A stretch of 64,000 bases of DNA from Kushneria konosiri (GTDB lineage: Bacteria > Pseudomonadota > Gammaproteobacteria > Pseudomonadales > Halomonadaceae). The DNA is taken from NCBI RefSeq assembly GCF_002155145.1, contig NZ_CP021323.1, positions 3,348,001 to 3,412,000 of the forward strand, in the 5' to 3' direction. Positions 1 to 8,577 of the stretch are shown in pieces. A model generated the notes under the pieces. It worked only from the letters and a program-made list of their open reading frames with translations, made no database searches and was not told the DNA's origin. The translations under genes were made by a program, and so were the position numbers. Position 1 is the first letter of the stretch; each line of letters opens with the position of its first letter.

Positions 1-668
1 TTGATAATTTCCTCCTGACCATTTTTGTGCGTCAGGACAACATGCCGCCAGTCAGCGTTTTCGTTTAAGCCACCTGCGCTGGTGATGGCATCAAGCACCG
101 TCAATGGCGTATTGGTGATTGGCTGCTGACCAGGGTTGGAGACCTGTCCGCTAACATAGACTTTCTGGGACTGAAAGCTGGCAATGTTGACTTCGACCTG
201 GGGCTCGGCAATGTAATCGGCCAAGGACGAAGCGATCTGCGCACGCACATCGGCCACGTTCTTGCCGGCGACATGAATACGGCCTACGTAGGGATAGAAA
301 ATGGTGCCGTCGCTATGAACAACATTACCGGTTTCGACAGAACTACGCTCTCCTCCAGCCGGAATGGTAAGTTCAGGATGGTCGTAGACGACGATATTGA
401 GAATATCACCCTTACCGATCCGATAATTATAATCACTGGTATCGGAGGTCATCTCCTGAGTGGCCTCTTTGAGGCTTTGCTGCGATATGAACTCCTTGCG
501 AGCAGCGTTTTGAGCCTGCACAAGACCAAAGGTGATGGGCTGGACATCTACCAGATCATCGATAGGGGGCCCCGATTTTTCGTAGGGCATATCACTGCCG
601 GGAGAAAGAACACAACCTCCCAGAAAAAGGGAACTCCCTAACAAGGCACAACTCAGCAGCCGCTTCAT
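1..668 (-). CDS. wza: Polysaccharide export outer-membrane lipoprotein, Wza-like (3' part outside the window)
   Basis: This is the N-terminal 222 or so codons of a Wza-type polysaccharide export protein, which forms the outer-membrane channel for capsule or exopolysaccharide. The protein starts MKRLLSCALLGSSLFLGGC, a lipoprotein signal with lipobox LGGC. A polysaccharide-export (Poly_export) domain follows, with YRIGKGDILNIVVYDHPEL and then IFYPYVGRIHVAGKNV, and then the start of a SLBB-type segment (VYVSGQVSNPGQQPI). The ATG at 666-668 is the first after the ops element and starts the signal peptide. Wza normally runs to about 370 residues, so the rest and any export or polymerisation partners lie beyond base 1. 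Regulation by RfaH is suggested by the upstream ops element. The family call is firm; the exact polysaccharide is unknown. Confidence 0.85.
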   Translation of the reverse strand, partial: MKRLLSCALLGSSLFLGGCVLSPGSDMPYEKSGPPIDDLVDVQPITFGLVQAQNAARKEFISQQSLKEATQEMTSDTSDYNYRIGKGDILNIVVYDHPELTIPAGGERSSVETGNVVHSDGTIFYPYVGRIHVAGKNVADVRAQIASSLADYIAEPQVEVNIASFQSQKVYVSGQVSNPGQQPITNTPLTVLDAITSAGGLNENADWRHVVLTHKNGQEEII

Positions 669-707
669 TAACCGCTTACTCCTGTCAAAATTATTCCGGC
701 GTCTGGA

Positions 708-719
708 CACGCTACCGCC
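708..719 (-). promoter_or_regulatory. ops element (RfaH recruitment site) upstream of wza
   Basis: Read on the minus strand this is GGCGGTAGCGTG, matching the known ops core of JUMPstart leaders that pauses RNA polymerase and loads RfaH. It lies about 40 bp upstream of the wza start codon on the coding strand, where such elements occur before capsule and LPS operons. The rest of the longer JUMPstart consensus is not obvious. Confidence 0.75.
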
Positions 720-1253
720 ACGGAATGTCAATACTGGCGTGTTTCCGAGGCCATGAGATACCGCCGATGTTGCTTTTTACTCGTCGGCGTTGCCGAGCGG
801 TATCGGATGATGCAGCAGTCCATGACTGCAAGTCGAATCGACGCCTCAATAACATGACCTGACCTGACTAAAGGAATCGGCAAAATGCTGCGTACCTTTA
901 ATTAAAGATCAGACAAAATTATTCAGACTTCTGGATTGCTGTCGATGCTATCAGACCCCCATTGGCGAGGGTATGCTGCTTTGCGCATCATTATTTCGAG
1001 ATTCTACAGCACCAGCATCTCACCCGCCATTAACCACACTGGCCTTTTACAGGCCATCATGTCACGACGTGTTACAAAACACTCCAAAAATGAAGCATCA
1101 ACACATCGCGACTCAACAGATATTTTAAATAACTGGGCAAATAGAGACTTGTGCAGAAAGCGCCATATCATTGCAGCATGGCGCCGGAAGACGCTGTCAC
1201 GTTTTATTAAAACATGATTGTTTGGTCAGCCAGCGCACAAAAAGAGCGGACAT
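720..1253. other. Gene-free stretch between wza and the mvaT-type gene
   Basis: This stretch is relatively AT-rich and has no convincing gene. An open frame at 936-1217 on the plus strand has no recognisable domain and no good ribosome-binding site. The wza promoter should lie here, upstream of the ops element. Confidence 0.5.
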
Positions 1254-1278
1254 AAAAAAGGGCCGTCAAAGCGGCCCT
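1254..1278 (-). terminator. Intrinsic terminator of the mvaT-type gene
   Basis: The stem AGGGCCG/CGGCCCT with a short loop is followed on the minus strand by a T run. It lies 16 bp past the stop codon of the MvaT-like gene. Confidence 0.8.
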
Positions 1279-1293
1279 CTAGTAAGAAAGAAT

Positions 1294-1674
1294 CTATTCG
1301 GTACGTTCAAGCCATTGCTCAACGTTATCGTTTCCGTATTCTTCCTTCCACGCCTTGAGCGTTTTCTGGTTACCACCGCGGGTTTCCACAACTTCACCCG
1401 TGTGAGGATTGCGATATATCTTCAGCTTGCGCTTGCGCCTACCAGATCCCTGGCTTTCTACAGAGGATTGTTTGGAAGACGATACCCCCTCACCCGGATT
1501 CAGGATATCAATAACATCAGCAGCAGTTTTGTCATGAGCCTGCATCAGCTGCTCAAGTTTTTCCTTGAACTCAAGTTCGCCCTTGAGTCTCTGATCCTGT
1601 TCGAGCTGCTGCAACTCATCTCGCAGCTGCTTGAGCAGTTGCTCTTTTTTCATGTATTCATTTAGCAGCGACAT
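1294..1674 (-). CDS. mvaT: MvaT/MvaU-type H-NS family xenogeneic silencer
   Basis: This 126-residue nucleoid protein starts MSLLNEYMKKEQ and has an N-terminal coiled coil (residues 1-60, QLEQDQRLKGELEFKEKL). A basic linker (GRRKRKLKIYRNPHTGEVVETRGGN) follows, then KTLKAWKEEYGNDNVEQWL. This is the MvaT architecture of Pseudomonas, including the YxNPHTGE.xETxGGN DNA-binding segment. Such proteins bind AT-rich, often horizontally acquired DNA and silence it. I chose the ATG at 1674 over one eight codons upstream because GAGAGG lies at a proper distance and known MvaT proteins begin MSLI/LNEY. The gene is monocistronic and ends at a clear terminator. It could act on the island at 49-63 kb, which is inference. 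Confidence 0.9.
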   Translation of the reverse strand: MSLLNEYMKKEQLLKQLRDELQQLEQDQRLKGELEFKEKLEQLMQAHDKTAADVIDILNPGEGVSSSKQSSVESQGSGRRKRKLKIYRNPHTGEVVETRGGNQKTLKAWKEEYGNDNVEQWLERTE

Positions 1675-2079
1675 TACCAACCTCTCCAGCTTACACACAT
1701 CTCTCGACGAGATGCTGACCCTATGGCCTGTTAAAATAATTTAATTTCCCTGGTGCAGCGGATAATACGTTAAATTAAAAACGCTTTAAAGCGAAAAACA
1801 TCTCAAAAATTGGCATCAGCATCTTCAAACAATATATGACTGTGCTGCATCGCTCATCAGCAATATTAGCGCATGCTGCAAAAGACCTGCTAATGAAAGG
1901 CTCACTCCAACGCTTGAATAATATACCTGGACATAGAATTTTTTATCAGTGCAATCACCTTAACATTAACAATTGCCGATAATCTTTTTTAAGATGTATA
2001 TCCATGGCAGACCTAAACATTGCACTTTTGCACAACCATAAGGAATTTATGGGTTAGGTCTCTTATAGTATGTATATCC
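1675..2079. other. Intergenic control region between mvaT and dinB
   Basis: This is an AT-rich divergent intergenic region. A perfect 12-bp palindrome CGCTTTAAAGCG occupies 1782-1793, a plausible operator for the mvaT-type gene. The 13-mer ATGTATATCCATG occurs at 1994-2006 and again at 2070-2082, the second overlapping a possible dinB start. I could not find a LexA box of the CTG-N10-CAG type. Confidence 0.4.
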
Positions 2080-2103
2080 ATGCAAACACCCTTGAAACCT
2101 CTG

Positions 2104-3147
2104 ATGCGAAAGATCCTCCATGCTGATTGCGACTGCTTCTATGCCGCAGTTGAAATGCGCGATAACCCAGACCTTCGCCATGTTCCATTGGTCATCGGAG
2201 GACGAGCGGAAAGTAGAGGGGTCGTCGCTACTTGCAATTACCCGGCTCGGGAGTACGGAATACGCTCGGCAATGTCGATGGCACATGCGCAAAGACTCTG
2301 CCCGCAACTTCAACGTCTCAGCCCGGACTTTGATAAATATCGTCAGGCTTCCCGACAGATTCAAAATATCTTCAATGAACTGACGCCGATCATGGAACCG
2401 CTTTCTTTAGATGAGGCCTTTCTGGACGTTACCCATGTTGAGCGTATGAAAGGCAGTGCAACGTGGATGGCACAATGGCTTAAGCACGAGGTAGAGAAGC
2501 GTGTCGGAATTACAATCTCGGTAGGCGTTGCCCCCAACAAGTTTCTGGCCAAGATCGCCAGCGACTGGCGAAAACCTGATGGTCTTTACATTATCACTCC
2601 TGATCAGGTCATCGATTTCCTCGACCTGCTTCCCATCACAAGACTTCATGGTGTCGGCCCTGCCACAGCAAAAAAGCTGGAAGCCCAGGGAATTCATACA
2701 TGCAAGGAGCTTCGGGCGACCGAACTTCCCGTCCTGCTTGAAGAATTTGGAAAGTTTGGCGTCCGGCTGCACGAACTGGCGCGAGGCATAGATGAGCGCC
2801 CGGTCAAAACTGAAAGGGAGAGAAAATCCATCAGCGTGGAAAGCACGTTTGACAAGGATCTCCCCTCCATGACGGTCTGTCAGGAGAAAATAGCCGAACT
2901 GGTTATTCGTCTGGAGGAGCGGCTGGCCCGCGATCGACATCCCGCCATTAACAAGCTTTTCGTCAAGATTCGCTTTGATGACTTCTCGATCACCACCATG
3001 GAAACCGCCGGACAAACGCCGGCGCTTGAAAGCTTTATGCCGCTTTTTGACTCCGCATGGCATCGGGCAGAACGGCCGATCAGACTGCTTGGCGTTGGTG
3101 TACGTCTTGTCTCGGAGGATGCACAGCGACAGCTGGGGCTTTTCTAG
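2104..3147 (+). CDS. dinB: DNA polymerase IV (Y-family translesion polymerase)
   Basis: This Y-family polymerase of 347 residues copies across damaged bases. Visible signatures are the first metal-ligand aspartate in HADCDCFYAAVE near residue 8, the catalytic pair in SLDEAFLDVT near 103-104, the helix-hairpin-helix region LPITRLHGVGPATAKKLE, a little-finger domain, and a C-terminal beta-clamp motif QLGLF as the last five residues. The length fits the family (E. coli 351). By homology MRKILHADCDCFY is the start, at 2104. An in-frame ATG at 2080 is possible and has a repeat just in front of it. Neither start has a strong ribosome-binding site. Induction by DNA damage is usual for dinB, but no SOS box is visible. 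Confidence 0.92.
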   Translation: MRKILHADCDCFYAAVEMRDNPDLRHVPLVIGGRAESRGVVATCNYPAREYGIRSAMSMAHAQRLCPQLQRLSPDFDKYRQASRQIQNIFNELTPIMEPLSLDEAFLDVTHVERMKGSATWMAQWLKHEVEKRVGITISVGVAPNKFLAKIASDWRKPDGLYIITPDQVIDFLDLLPITRLHGVGPATAKKLEAQGIHTCKELRATELPVLLEEFGKFGVRLHELARGIDERPVKTERERKSISVESTFDKDLPSMTVCQEKIAELVIRLEERLARDRHPAINKLFVKIRFDDFSITTMETAGQTPALESFMPLFDSAWHRAERPIRLLGVGVRLVSEDAQRQLGLF

Positions 3148-3177
3148 CCCGGCCACCCGCTATCGCTGACACCGACT

Positions 3178-4032
3178 TCAGGCGAAGACTACCGTCTTGT
3201 TGCCATCGATCAGCACGCGGTCCTGAAGGTGCCATCGCACACCACGGGCCAGAACCGATTTTTCGATGTCCCTTCCCAGACGAACCAGATCTCCGGTCGT
3301 ATGACAATGAGTGACGCGCTGGATGTCCTGCTCGATGATCGGACCGGCATCAAGCTCCTGTGTCACATAATGACAGGTCGCGCCGATCAACTTGACCCCA
3401 CGGATGTGGGCCTGATGATAGGGTCTGGCACCTGCAAAGGAAGGCAGGAAACTGTGATGAATATTGATGATCTGACCGCAGTAGCGCTCACATAGTGACG
3501 GCGGGATAATCTGCATGTAACGAGCCAGCACGATCGTGTCGGCCTGACTGTCCTCGATTACCCTTTCAATATCTGAAAAAGCAGATGTCTTGTCATCGGC
3601 AGGGACAGGAACATGGTGATATTCGATTCCATGCCACTCGACTATGCTGCGCATGTCATCGTGGTTGGAAATGACGCCGGCGATATCACAGTCAAGTTCA
3701 CCAGCCGTCCAGCGATATAGAAGATCTACCAGACAGTGAGACTCTCGTGACACCATGATCATCAGGCGTCGGCGTTTTTGTGCGCTATCCCGCCACTGCC
3801 ACTGCATGTCAAACTCTTCGGCGATATCTGCAAAGGCGAGACGAAAGGCATCGCTGCCGGAACTCATGTTCCGGGTCTCGACTTCATAGCGCATGAAAAA
3901 GCGCCCGGTTTCCAGATCGGAGTGTTGATTGGCTTCAGTAATGGAGCCACCCTGCTCGGCGATAAACGACGAAACACGCGCGACAATACCTACACGATCA
4001 GGACAGGTTACCACTAGACGACAAAGAGACAT
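3178..4032 (-). CDS. purU: Formyltetrahydrofolate deformylase
   Basis: PurU hydrolyses 10-formyltetrahydrofolate to formate and tetrahydrofolate, balancing one-carbon pools and supplying formate for purine synthesis. An N-terminal ACT domain (LVVTCPDRVGIVARVSSFIAEQGG) precedes a formyltransferase domain. The latter has IINIHHSFLPSF and ELDAGPIIEQD, holding the catalytic Asn, His and Asp. From the ATG at 4032 the protein is 284 residues, close to E. coli (280). A GTG three codons upstream (4041) is an alternative. Transcription converges with dinB, whose stop is only 30 bp away, and is divergent from the RNase J-like gene. Confidence 0.92.
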   Translation of the reverse strand: MSLCRLVVTCPDRVGIVARVSSFIAEQGGSITEANQHSDLETGRFFMRYEVETRNMSSGSDAFRLAFADIAEEFDMQWQWRDSAQKRRRLMIMVSRESHCLVDLLYRWTAGELDCDIAGVISNHDDMRSIVEWHGIEYHHVPVPADDKTSAFSDIERVIEDSQADTIVLARYMQIIPPSLCERYCGQIINIHHSFLPSFAGARPYHQAHIRGVKLIGATCHYVTQELDAGPIIEQDIQRVTHCHTTGDLVRLGRDIEKSVLARGVRWHLQDRVLIDGNKTVVFA

Positions 4033-4154
4033 CGGGATCACGCTACTCGGTCAAAGACAGGAATTGTAGCGAATTCAGATGCTTTTGAGCAGTGTTCATT
4101 GTGAGCACCTGATGCGTTGCGTATAGTTGGAATCAAACTATCGCCGGACCCGCC

Positions 4155-5801
4155 ATGGATCAGACACGCGTACAAGTTCGCCCCCGTCGCCGCTCTGAGA
4201 TTGAAATATTACCGCTTGGCGGCTGCGGTGAAATCGGCATGAACCTGATGCTTTACGGCTTTCAGTCTCGATGGCTGATGGTCGATTGTGGGATGGCCCT
4301 GCGCCAGGATCTCCACGACACCCCCTTGCAGATTCCTGATATCTCGTCGCTGGCAACGCTTGGCATCCGCCCGGAAGCCATTGTCATCACTCATGGACAT
4401 GAGGATCATCTCGGGGCCCTGGGATGGCTATGGCCACGCCTGGGATGCCCTGTATATGCAACACCACTGGCGGCAGGTATTGCGCGTCAAAAGCTTGTAG
4501 AGCAGGGTCTGGCCACCGACGCCATACGCACCTTTGCACCAGGGGATCATTTCAATGCGGGGCCCTTCTCCGTACAAAGCATCAATGTCGCCCACTCCAT
4601 ACCGGAAAGCGTGTCGCTACTGCTCGAAGTAGATCGACACCGAATCCTGCATACCGGCGATTGGAAAATTGATCCTCACCCTGTATTGGGCGCTAAAACC
4701 CTCGAGCAGGACTTTGCCCGCCTTGCCCCTGTCGATCTTGTCGTGGGTGACTCTACCAACGCCATGGTGGAGAATCACTCACACAGCGAAAGCGAGGTAG
4801 CAGCAACCCTTGAGAAGCTCATGGAAGGCTGCAAGGGCCGAGTCGTTGTCAGCTGTTTTGCCAGTAACCTGGCGCGTATTCTGGCGACAGGGCGAGCGGC
4901 AAAACGTCATCATCGACGCATTGCCCTGCTCGGCAGAGCCATGGAAAAAATGGTGCGTCTGGGACGCGAACTGGGATACCTGAACGATTTTCCAGATATC
5001 GTGCCGCTGTCTGATATCGGTTATCTCCCGCCTGAGGAAATTCTGATACTGGCCACGGGCAGTCAGGGGGAACCTCGCGCCGCCCTCTCCCGCCTGGCAG
5101 TCAATCAACATCCAGCCCTCGAAATCGAAGCTGGGGACTCCATCATCTTTTCATCGCGCGCCATCCCGGGTAATGAAAGCGCCGTTATGCGTCTGCAACA
5201 GGCTTTTACGCAAAGAGGCGCTCACGTCTATAGCGATGAGGCGCACCCCGGACTGCATGCATCAGGTCACCCAGGCCGAGATGAATTGCTTAGCATGTAT
5301 CGGTGGATCAGACCTTCACATCTGTTGCCGGTTCATGGGGAGACTGATCATCAAAAGGCTCACTGTGAAATCGCAGGAACGCTTGGCATCGAAAGCTCAA
5401 TACTTCCCGTTAACGGACAGTGGCTACGCTGGAATGGCAAACGCATGACACTGGAAAGCACTTTAACGCTTTCTCCAGTCATTATTTCGCAGCGCAAAAG
5501 AGCCAGAAAGTCTTCAAATCGGCAAAACGATACCGTCATTGTACTTCCGGTCATTTATCAGGCAGACACTGCACAGTGGCAACGCGTAGGCAGAATGCTC
5601 ATTGACAGTCAGATCGAAACTTTCGTGGATGAAGACACCCTTGGGGATTGGGTAGACATTACGCTGGAAGGAATGACCGCTCGCTCTTCAAGGGAACTGG
5701 CACATTTGCTGGAGGTTCTCGCCAATCGATGGCTCAATGAGCAACTTAGGCAATCTTCAAGAGTCATGATCGATGTCGTCGACACAACACTGAACGAATA
5801 G
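4155..5801 (+). CDS. RNase J-like metallo-beta-lactamase/beta-CASP ribonuclease
   Basis: This 548-residue protein has the RNase J layout. An N-terminal metallo-beta-lactamase domain carries HGHEDH (residues 80-85), a second-shell histidine in NVAHSIPES, and GDW then VGDSTNA. A beta-CASP insert follows (SCFASNLARI, LATGSQGEPRAALSRL). After that come LHASGHPGRDEL and PVHGETDH, the typical RNase J closing motifs, and a C-terminal domain of about 120 residues. RNase J enzymes cut and 5'-trim RNA using two zinc ions. They are usual in Gram-positive bacteria and patchy in gammaproteobacteria, which mostly rely on RNase E. The true substrate here is not known. It is monocistronic, ending at a bidirectional terminator. 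Confidence 0.85.
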   Translation: MDQTRVQVRPRRRSEIEILPLGGCGEIGMNLMLYGFQSRWLMVDCGMALRQDLHDTPLQIPDISSLATLGIRPEAIVITHGHEDHLGALGWLWPRLGCPVYATPLAAGIARQKLVEQGLATDAIRTFAPGDHFNAGPFSVQSINVAHSIPESVSLLLEVDRHRILHTGDWKIDPHPVLGAKTLEQDFARLAPVDLVVGDSTNAMVENHSHSESEVAATLEKLMEGCKGRVVVSCFASNLARILATGRAAKRHHRRIALLGRAMEKMVRLGRELGYLNDFPDIVPLSDIGYLPPEEILILATGSQGEPRAALSRLAVNQHPALEIEAGDSIIFSSRAIPGNESAVMRLQQAFTQRGAHVYSDEAHPGLHASGHPGRDELLSMYRWIRPSHLLPVHGETDHQKAHCEIAGTLGIESSILPVNGQWLRWNGKRMTLESTLTLSPVIISQRKRARKSSNRQNDTVIVLPVIYQADTAQWQRVGRMLIDSQIETFVDEDTLGDWVDITLEGMTARSSRELAHLLEVLANRWLNEQLRQSSRVMIDVVDTTLNE

Positions 5802-5816
5802 CGGGCAAGTCATATT

Positions 5817-5847
5817 GTAAAAGCCGTGATGCCTACACGGCTTTTAC
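5817..5847. terminator. Bidirectional intrinsic terminator
   Basis: The symmetric hairpin GTAAAAGCCGTG/CACGGCTTTTAC lies between the convergent RNase J-like and H-NS-like genes. A and T runs on both sides fit termination in both directions. Confidence 0.75.
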
Positions 5848-5898
5848 AGGGTGACATGACGCGCGCCTGCAAACCCTGATCAAAAATTCCGAAAAGAC

Positions 5899-6189
5899 TC
5901 AGGCATTGGCATCCTTTGGGGGCCGGCCTCGACGCTTTCGCGGCTGTTCATTTCCAACCAGATCATTTACCGATAAACCGGCATCTGTCATCGCGGCGCG
6001 GATTTCGGCAAGCTTTTGCTCTTTGCTCGCCTCTTCCTGGCGCCGTTTCTGCTCTTCTTCCTGCTTCTGCGTCATGACCTCGTCAATGATTTCAGAAAGC
6101 TTGCTCAACTGCTCCATGCTCAATTGACGCGCCGCCGCCCTTGCCACATTCTTGTTGCGAGCAATCTTTTCCAATGTCTCTGTCGACAT
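5899..6189 (-). CDS. Short H-NS-like protein with an AT-hook-like tail
   Basis: This 96-residue protein begins MSTETLEKIARNKNVARAAARQ. Its first 75 residues align with the H-NS dimerisation/oligomerisation region, including a long charged coiled coil and a segment ending AGLSVNDLVG that matches the H-NS linker start. In place of the usual H-NS DNA-binding domain (W.G.GR.P fold) it ends in RKRRGRPPKDANA, which looks like a eukaryote-style AT-hook. The ATG at 6189 is preferred to a GTG at 6198 because GGAG is correctly spaced for the ATG. It may be a compact nucleoid protein that binds the AT minor groove through the RGRP tail, or a modulator that forms heteromers with other H-NS relatives. Confidence 0.75.
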   Translation of the reverse strand: MSTETLEKIARNKNVARAAARQLSMEQLSKLSEIIDEVMTQKQEEEQKRRQEEASKEQKLAEIRAAMTDAGLSVNDLVGNEQPRKRRGRPPKDANA

Positions 6190-6266
6190 ATCCAGCACTC
6201 CAAATAAAAGTCATATGCCTCGAGTAGTATATACCCTGAAAAAGGGTTCGCAATTGTAGCCCATAA

Positions 6267-6297
6267 AGAAAAGGGCCAACGCAAGTTGGCCCTTTTT
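6267..6297 (-). terminator. Terminator of the molybdenum-cofactor operon
   Basis: The hairpin AAAGGGCCAAC/GTTGGCCCTTT lies about 20 bp past the moaA stop. Flanking A and T runs could make it work both ways. Confidence 0.75.
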
Positions 6298-6315
6298 ACA
6301 CAAAAACAGAGGGCT

Positions 6316-7305
6316 TCACCCCCCCGTCATATTCATGAATCTGACGATTTGGACATCACCATCTGTCGTAAAATGGTGGCGGTGAGGCTTGAGAGACATC
6401 GAGTCACGGATCTTTTGTTTTAAAGGCTCTATTTCACCCGGATACTGACGAATGACCGCCCTTAGATCCGTGGAATGCTCATTGCCAAGACACAGCAACA
6501 GTCTGCCTTCGCAGGTCACTCGCACCCGGTTGCAGCTGTCACAGAAATTGTGACTATGAGGAGAAATGAAACCGATTCTGGAGACACTATCTGCCATGCG
6601 ATAGTAACGCGAAGGCCCGCCCGTGTTTTCCGCAGAACTCAGCAGCGGATAGCGGGCTTCAATGATTGAACGCACTTCGTCGCTGGAACAGAAGGTTTCC
6701 TGACGGGAATGCTCCGAGACATTTCCCAACGGCATTTCTTCAATAAAGCTGATATCAATCTCTTCGTTGCGAGCGAAGTCGACCAGATCCAGTATCTCGT
6801 CATCATTTCGCCCCTTGAGGATGACAGCATTGAGCTTAATGCGCTCAAACCCTGCTTCCTTTGCAGCACGAATACCGTCGATGACCTTTTCGAGACTGCC
6901 GGTGCGAGTGAGCTCTCTGAACCTTTCAGGATCAAGAGAATCCAGACTGATGTTGAGACGCTGCATGCCCGCCTGGCGTAGAGAGGAGGCATAGCGTCTT
7001 AGCTGAGCACCGTTGGTGGTCATGGTGAAATCGCGCAGTCCTTCCAGCGCACCGATATTACTGACCAGCTCATCGATATTGCGCCGAACCAGAGGCTCGC
7101 CTCCGGTGAGACGAATCTTTTCCACGCCCAGTTCGGTAAAGGCTCTCGCCACGAGCGAAAGCTCTTCGATGGAAAGCACCTGATCGCGAGGAAGAAAGGT
7201 CATTTCTTCACTCATGCAATAGACGCAGCGGAAATCGCAGCGATCCGTGACGGAAATGCGAACGTATTTAATGCGACGATCAAAATCGTCAATCAATTCA
7301 CTCAT
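6316..7305 (-). CDS. moaA: GTP 3',8-cyclase MoaA (radical SAM)
   Basis: MoaA converts GTP to 3',8-cyclo-7,8-dihydro-GTP, the first step of molybdenum cofactor synthesis. The radical-SAM cluster motif CDFRCVYC is near the N-terminus and the second cluster is in [18 protein letters not shown]. The SAM-binding [10 protein letters not shown] follows. The protein ends with a Gly-Gly dipeptide (NMTGG), known to be important in MoaA. The length of 329 residues is normal. Its ATG overlaps the moaE stop by four bases, so it is translationally coupled as the last gene of the cluster. Confidence 0.97.
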   Translation of the reverse strand: MSELIDDFDRRIKYVRISVTDRCDFRCVYCMSEEMTFLPRDQVLSIEELSLVARAFTELGVEKIRLTGGEPLVRRNIDELVSNIGALEGLRDFTMTTNGAQLRRYASSLRQAGMQRLNISLDSLDPERFRELTRTGSLEKVIDGIRAAKEAGFERIKLNAVILKGRNDDEILDLVDFARNEEIDISFIEEMPLGNVSEHSRQETFCSSDEVRSIIEARYPLLSSAENTGGPSRYYRMADSVSRIGFISPHSHNFCDSCNRVRVTCEGRLLLCLGNEHSTDLRAVIRQYPGEIEPLKQKIRDSMSLKPHRHHFTTDGDVQIVRFMNMTGG

Positions 7306-7754
7306 TGCTGCTCCCAGCGCTTCAACGACGCCAGATCGCTTTCACGCTCGCTGACCCAGTAATCCCCCTGGGTGGTATGTTCCTTTTTCCAGAAGGGCGC
7401 ACTGGTCTTTAAAAAATCCATGATAAATGCGCAGGCTTCAAACGCAGCATGACGATGTGCAGTACTCACCAGTACCGCTACAATATCGTCTCCCGGGGTC
7501 ATGTAACCGATTCGATGAACCACGATGGCGTCATTGATCTGCCAGCGCTGTCGTGCTCTTTCAACGACCTCTTCCAGCGCTCTTTCAGTCATCCCCGGAT
7601 AATGCTCGAGAGTAAGCGCTGTGACCTCGGGTGACTCATTAAAGTCCCTGACGCGACCCACAAAGCTGACCACTGCTCCGGTACTGTGACAGCTATTCGA
7701 GAGGCTTCTGTAAAGGACGCCGATATCGAAGGGTTCATACTGTATCGTAATCAT
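7302..7754 (-). CDS. moaE: Molybdopterin synthase catalytic subunit MoaE
   Basis: MoaE, with MoaD, inserts two sulfurs into precursor Z to make molybdopterin. The 150-residue protein starts [15 protein letters not shown]. It has the family features [51 protein letters not shown] and the active-site lysine region [12 protein letters not shown]. The open frame extends much further upstream, but that part overlaps the preceding gene and has no MoaE homology. The start lies 22 bp after the moaC-moaD stop. Confidence 0.96.
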   Translation of the reverse strand: MITIQYEPFDIGVLYRSLSNSCHSTGAVVSFVGRVRDFNESPEVTALTLEHYPGMTERALEEVVERARQRWQINDAIVVHRIGYMTPGDDIVAVLVSTAHRHAAFEACAFIMDFLKTSAPFWKKEHTTQGDYWVSERESDLASLKRWEQQ

Positions 7755-7776
7755 TCGGGATATCTGACCGACATGC

Positions 7777-8577
7777 TCAGCCTCCGGTAACCGGCGGGAA
7801 AAACGCGACCTCATCGCCCGGGTTGAGCGCGACATCTCCCTGAACCATATCATGGTTAACCGCACACAGAAGGCGTGGCTGTTCAAGCGCCTCAGGCGTA
7901 TCAACCTGCGATTTCACCCACTCCTTTAATGCCCTTAGTGTAGGAGACGATAGATACCCTGGTAAAACACTCAATCTTTCTACGCCAAGCCGTTCTCGTA
8001 ATTCGGCAAAAAAGCGTATTTCGATCGGGCTTTGACCTGTAGCCTCCGATACTTCGTTTGTATCGGATTCGGATACCGATGTGTTGACGTCAGCATGAGA
8101 GGTTCCCTGTCTTTCCCAGACACCTGAACGCCCACCGCTTTTATGATCCAGACGAACGTCCATGATTTCCATGCCACGATCCACGGCCTTGCACATGTCA
8201 TAAAGCGTCAGACAGGCTACGGAAACCGCTGTGAGTGCCTCCATTTCCACACCGGTACGCCCTTCCAGGCGGCAGAAGGCCTTCACTCGAACACAGTGCT
8301 CCGTTGTGTCGAGCTCAAAATCCACCGCGACTTTTGACAGCATCAACGCATGACATAGCGGAATCAGCTCGTGGGTGCGCTTGGCGGCCTGAATGCCGGC
8401 AATCCTGGCGGTGGCCAGCACATCCCCCTTGGGCATATCGCCATCGGCAAGAAGCTTCAATGTCTCGGGCTGCATGATGATACGACCGGTGGCGACAGCT
8501 TCACGATGGCTGCTCTGCTTGTCCGACACATCGACCATGCTGGCCTCACCTCGTTCGTTAAGGTGAGTCAATGTCAT
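7777..8577 (-). CDS. Fused MoaC-MoaD protein
   Basis: One uninterrupted 266-residue frame carries two Moco enzymes. Residues 1-158 are a full MoaC (cyclic pyranopterin monophosphate synthase), with [16 protein letters not shown] at the start and [20 protein letters not shown] plus the [11 protein letters not shown] motif. Residues about 159-183 are a Ser/Thr/Asp/Glu-rich linker. Residues 184-266 are a full MoaD ([14 protein letters not shown] to FFPPVTGG), the small sulfur-carrier subunit whose free C-terminal Gly-Gly is thiocarboxylated. I see no ATG, GTG or TTG with a suitable ribosome-binding site at the MoaD boundary. MoaD is at the C-terminal end, so its tail is free to enter MoaE, encoded next. 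The start codon overlaps the moeA stop. Confidence 0.88.
   Translation of the reverse strand: MTLTHLNERGEASMVDVSDKQSSHREAVATGRIIMQPETLKLLADGDMPKGDVLATARIAGIQAAKRTHELIPLCHALMLSKVAVDFELDTTEHCVRVKAFCRLEGRTGVEMEALTAVSVACLTLYDMCKAVDRGMEIMDVRLDHKSGGRSGVWERQGTSHADVNTSVSESDTNEVSEATGQSPIEIRFFAELRERLGVERLSVLPGYLSSPTLRALKEWVKSQVDTPEALEQPRLLCAVNHDMVQGDVALNPGDEVAFFPPVTGG

Noticed and set aside
936-1217. 93-residue coding region
   Set aside because: No ribosome-binding site or homology, and the composition is unlike neighbouring genes.
2020-2103. Longer dinB N-terminus
   Set aside because: These residues do not match the family, and MRKILHADCDCF is the conserved start. The intermediate ATG at 2080 remains possible.
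1860-2103. LexA box in front of dinB
   Set aside because: I found CTG and CAG only at a 17-bp spacing, not the 10 of a LexA site.
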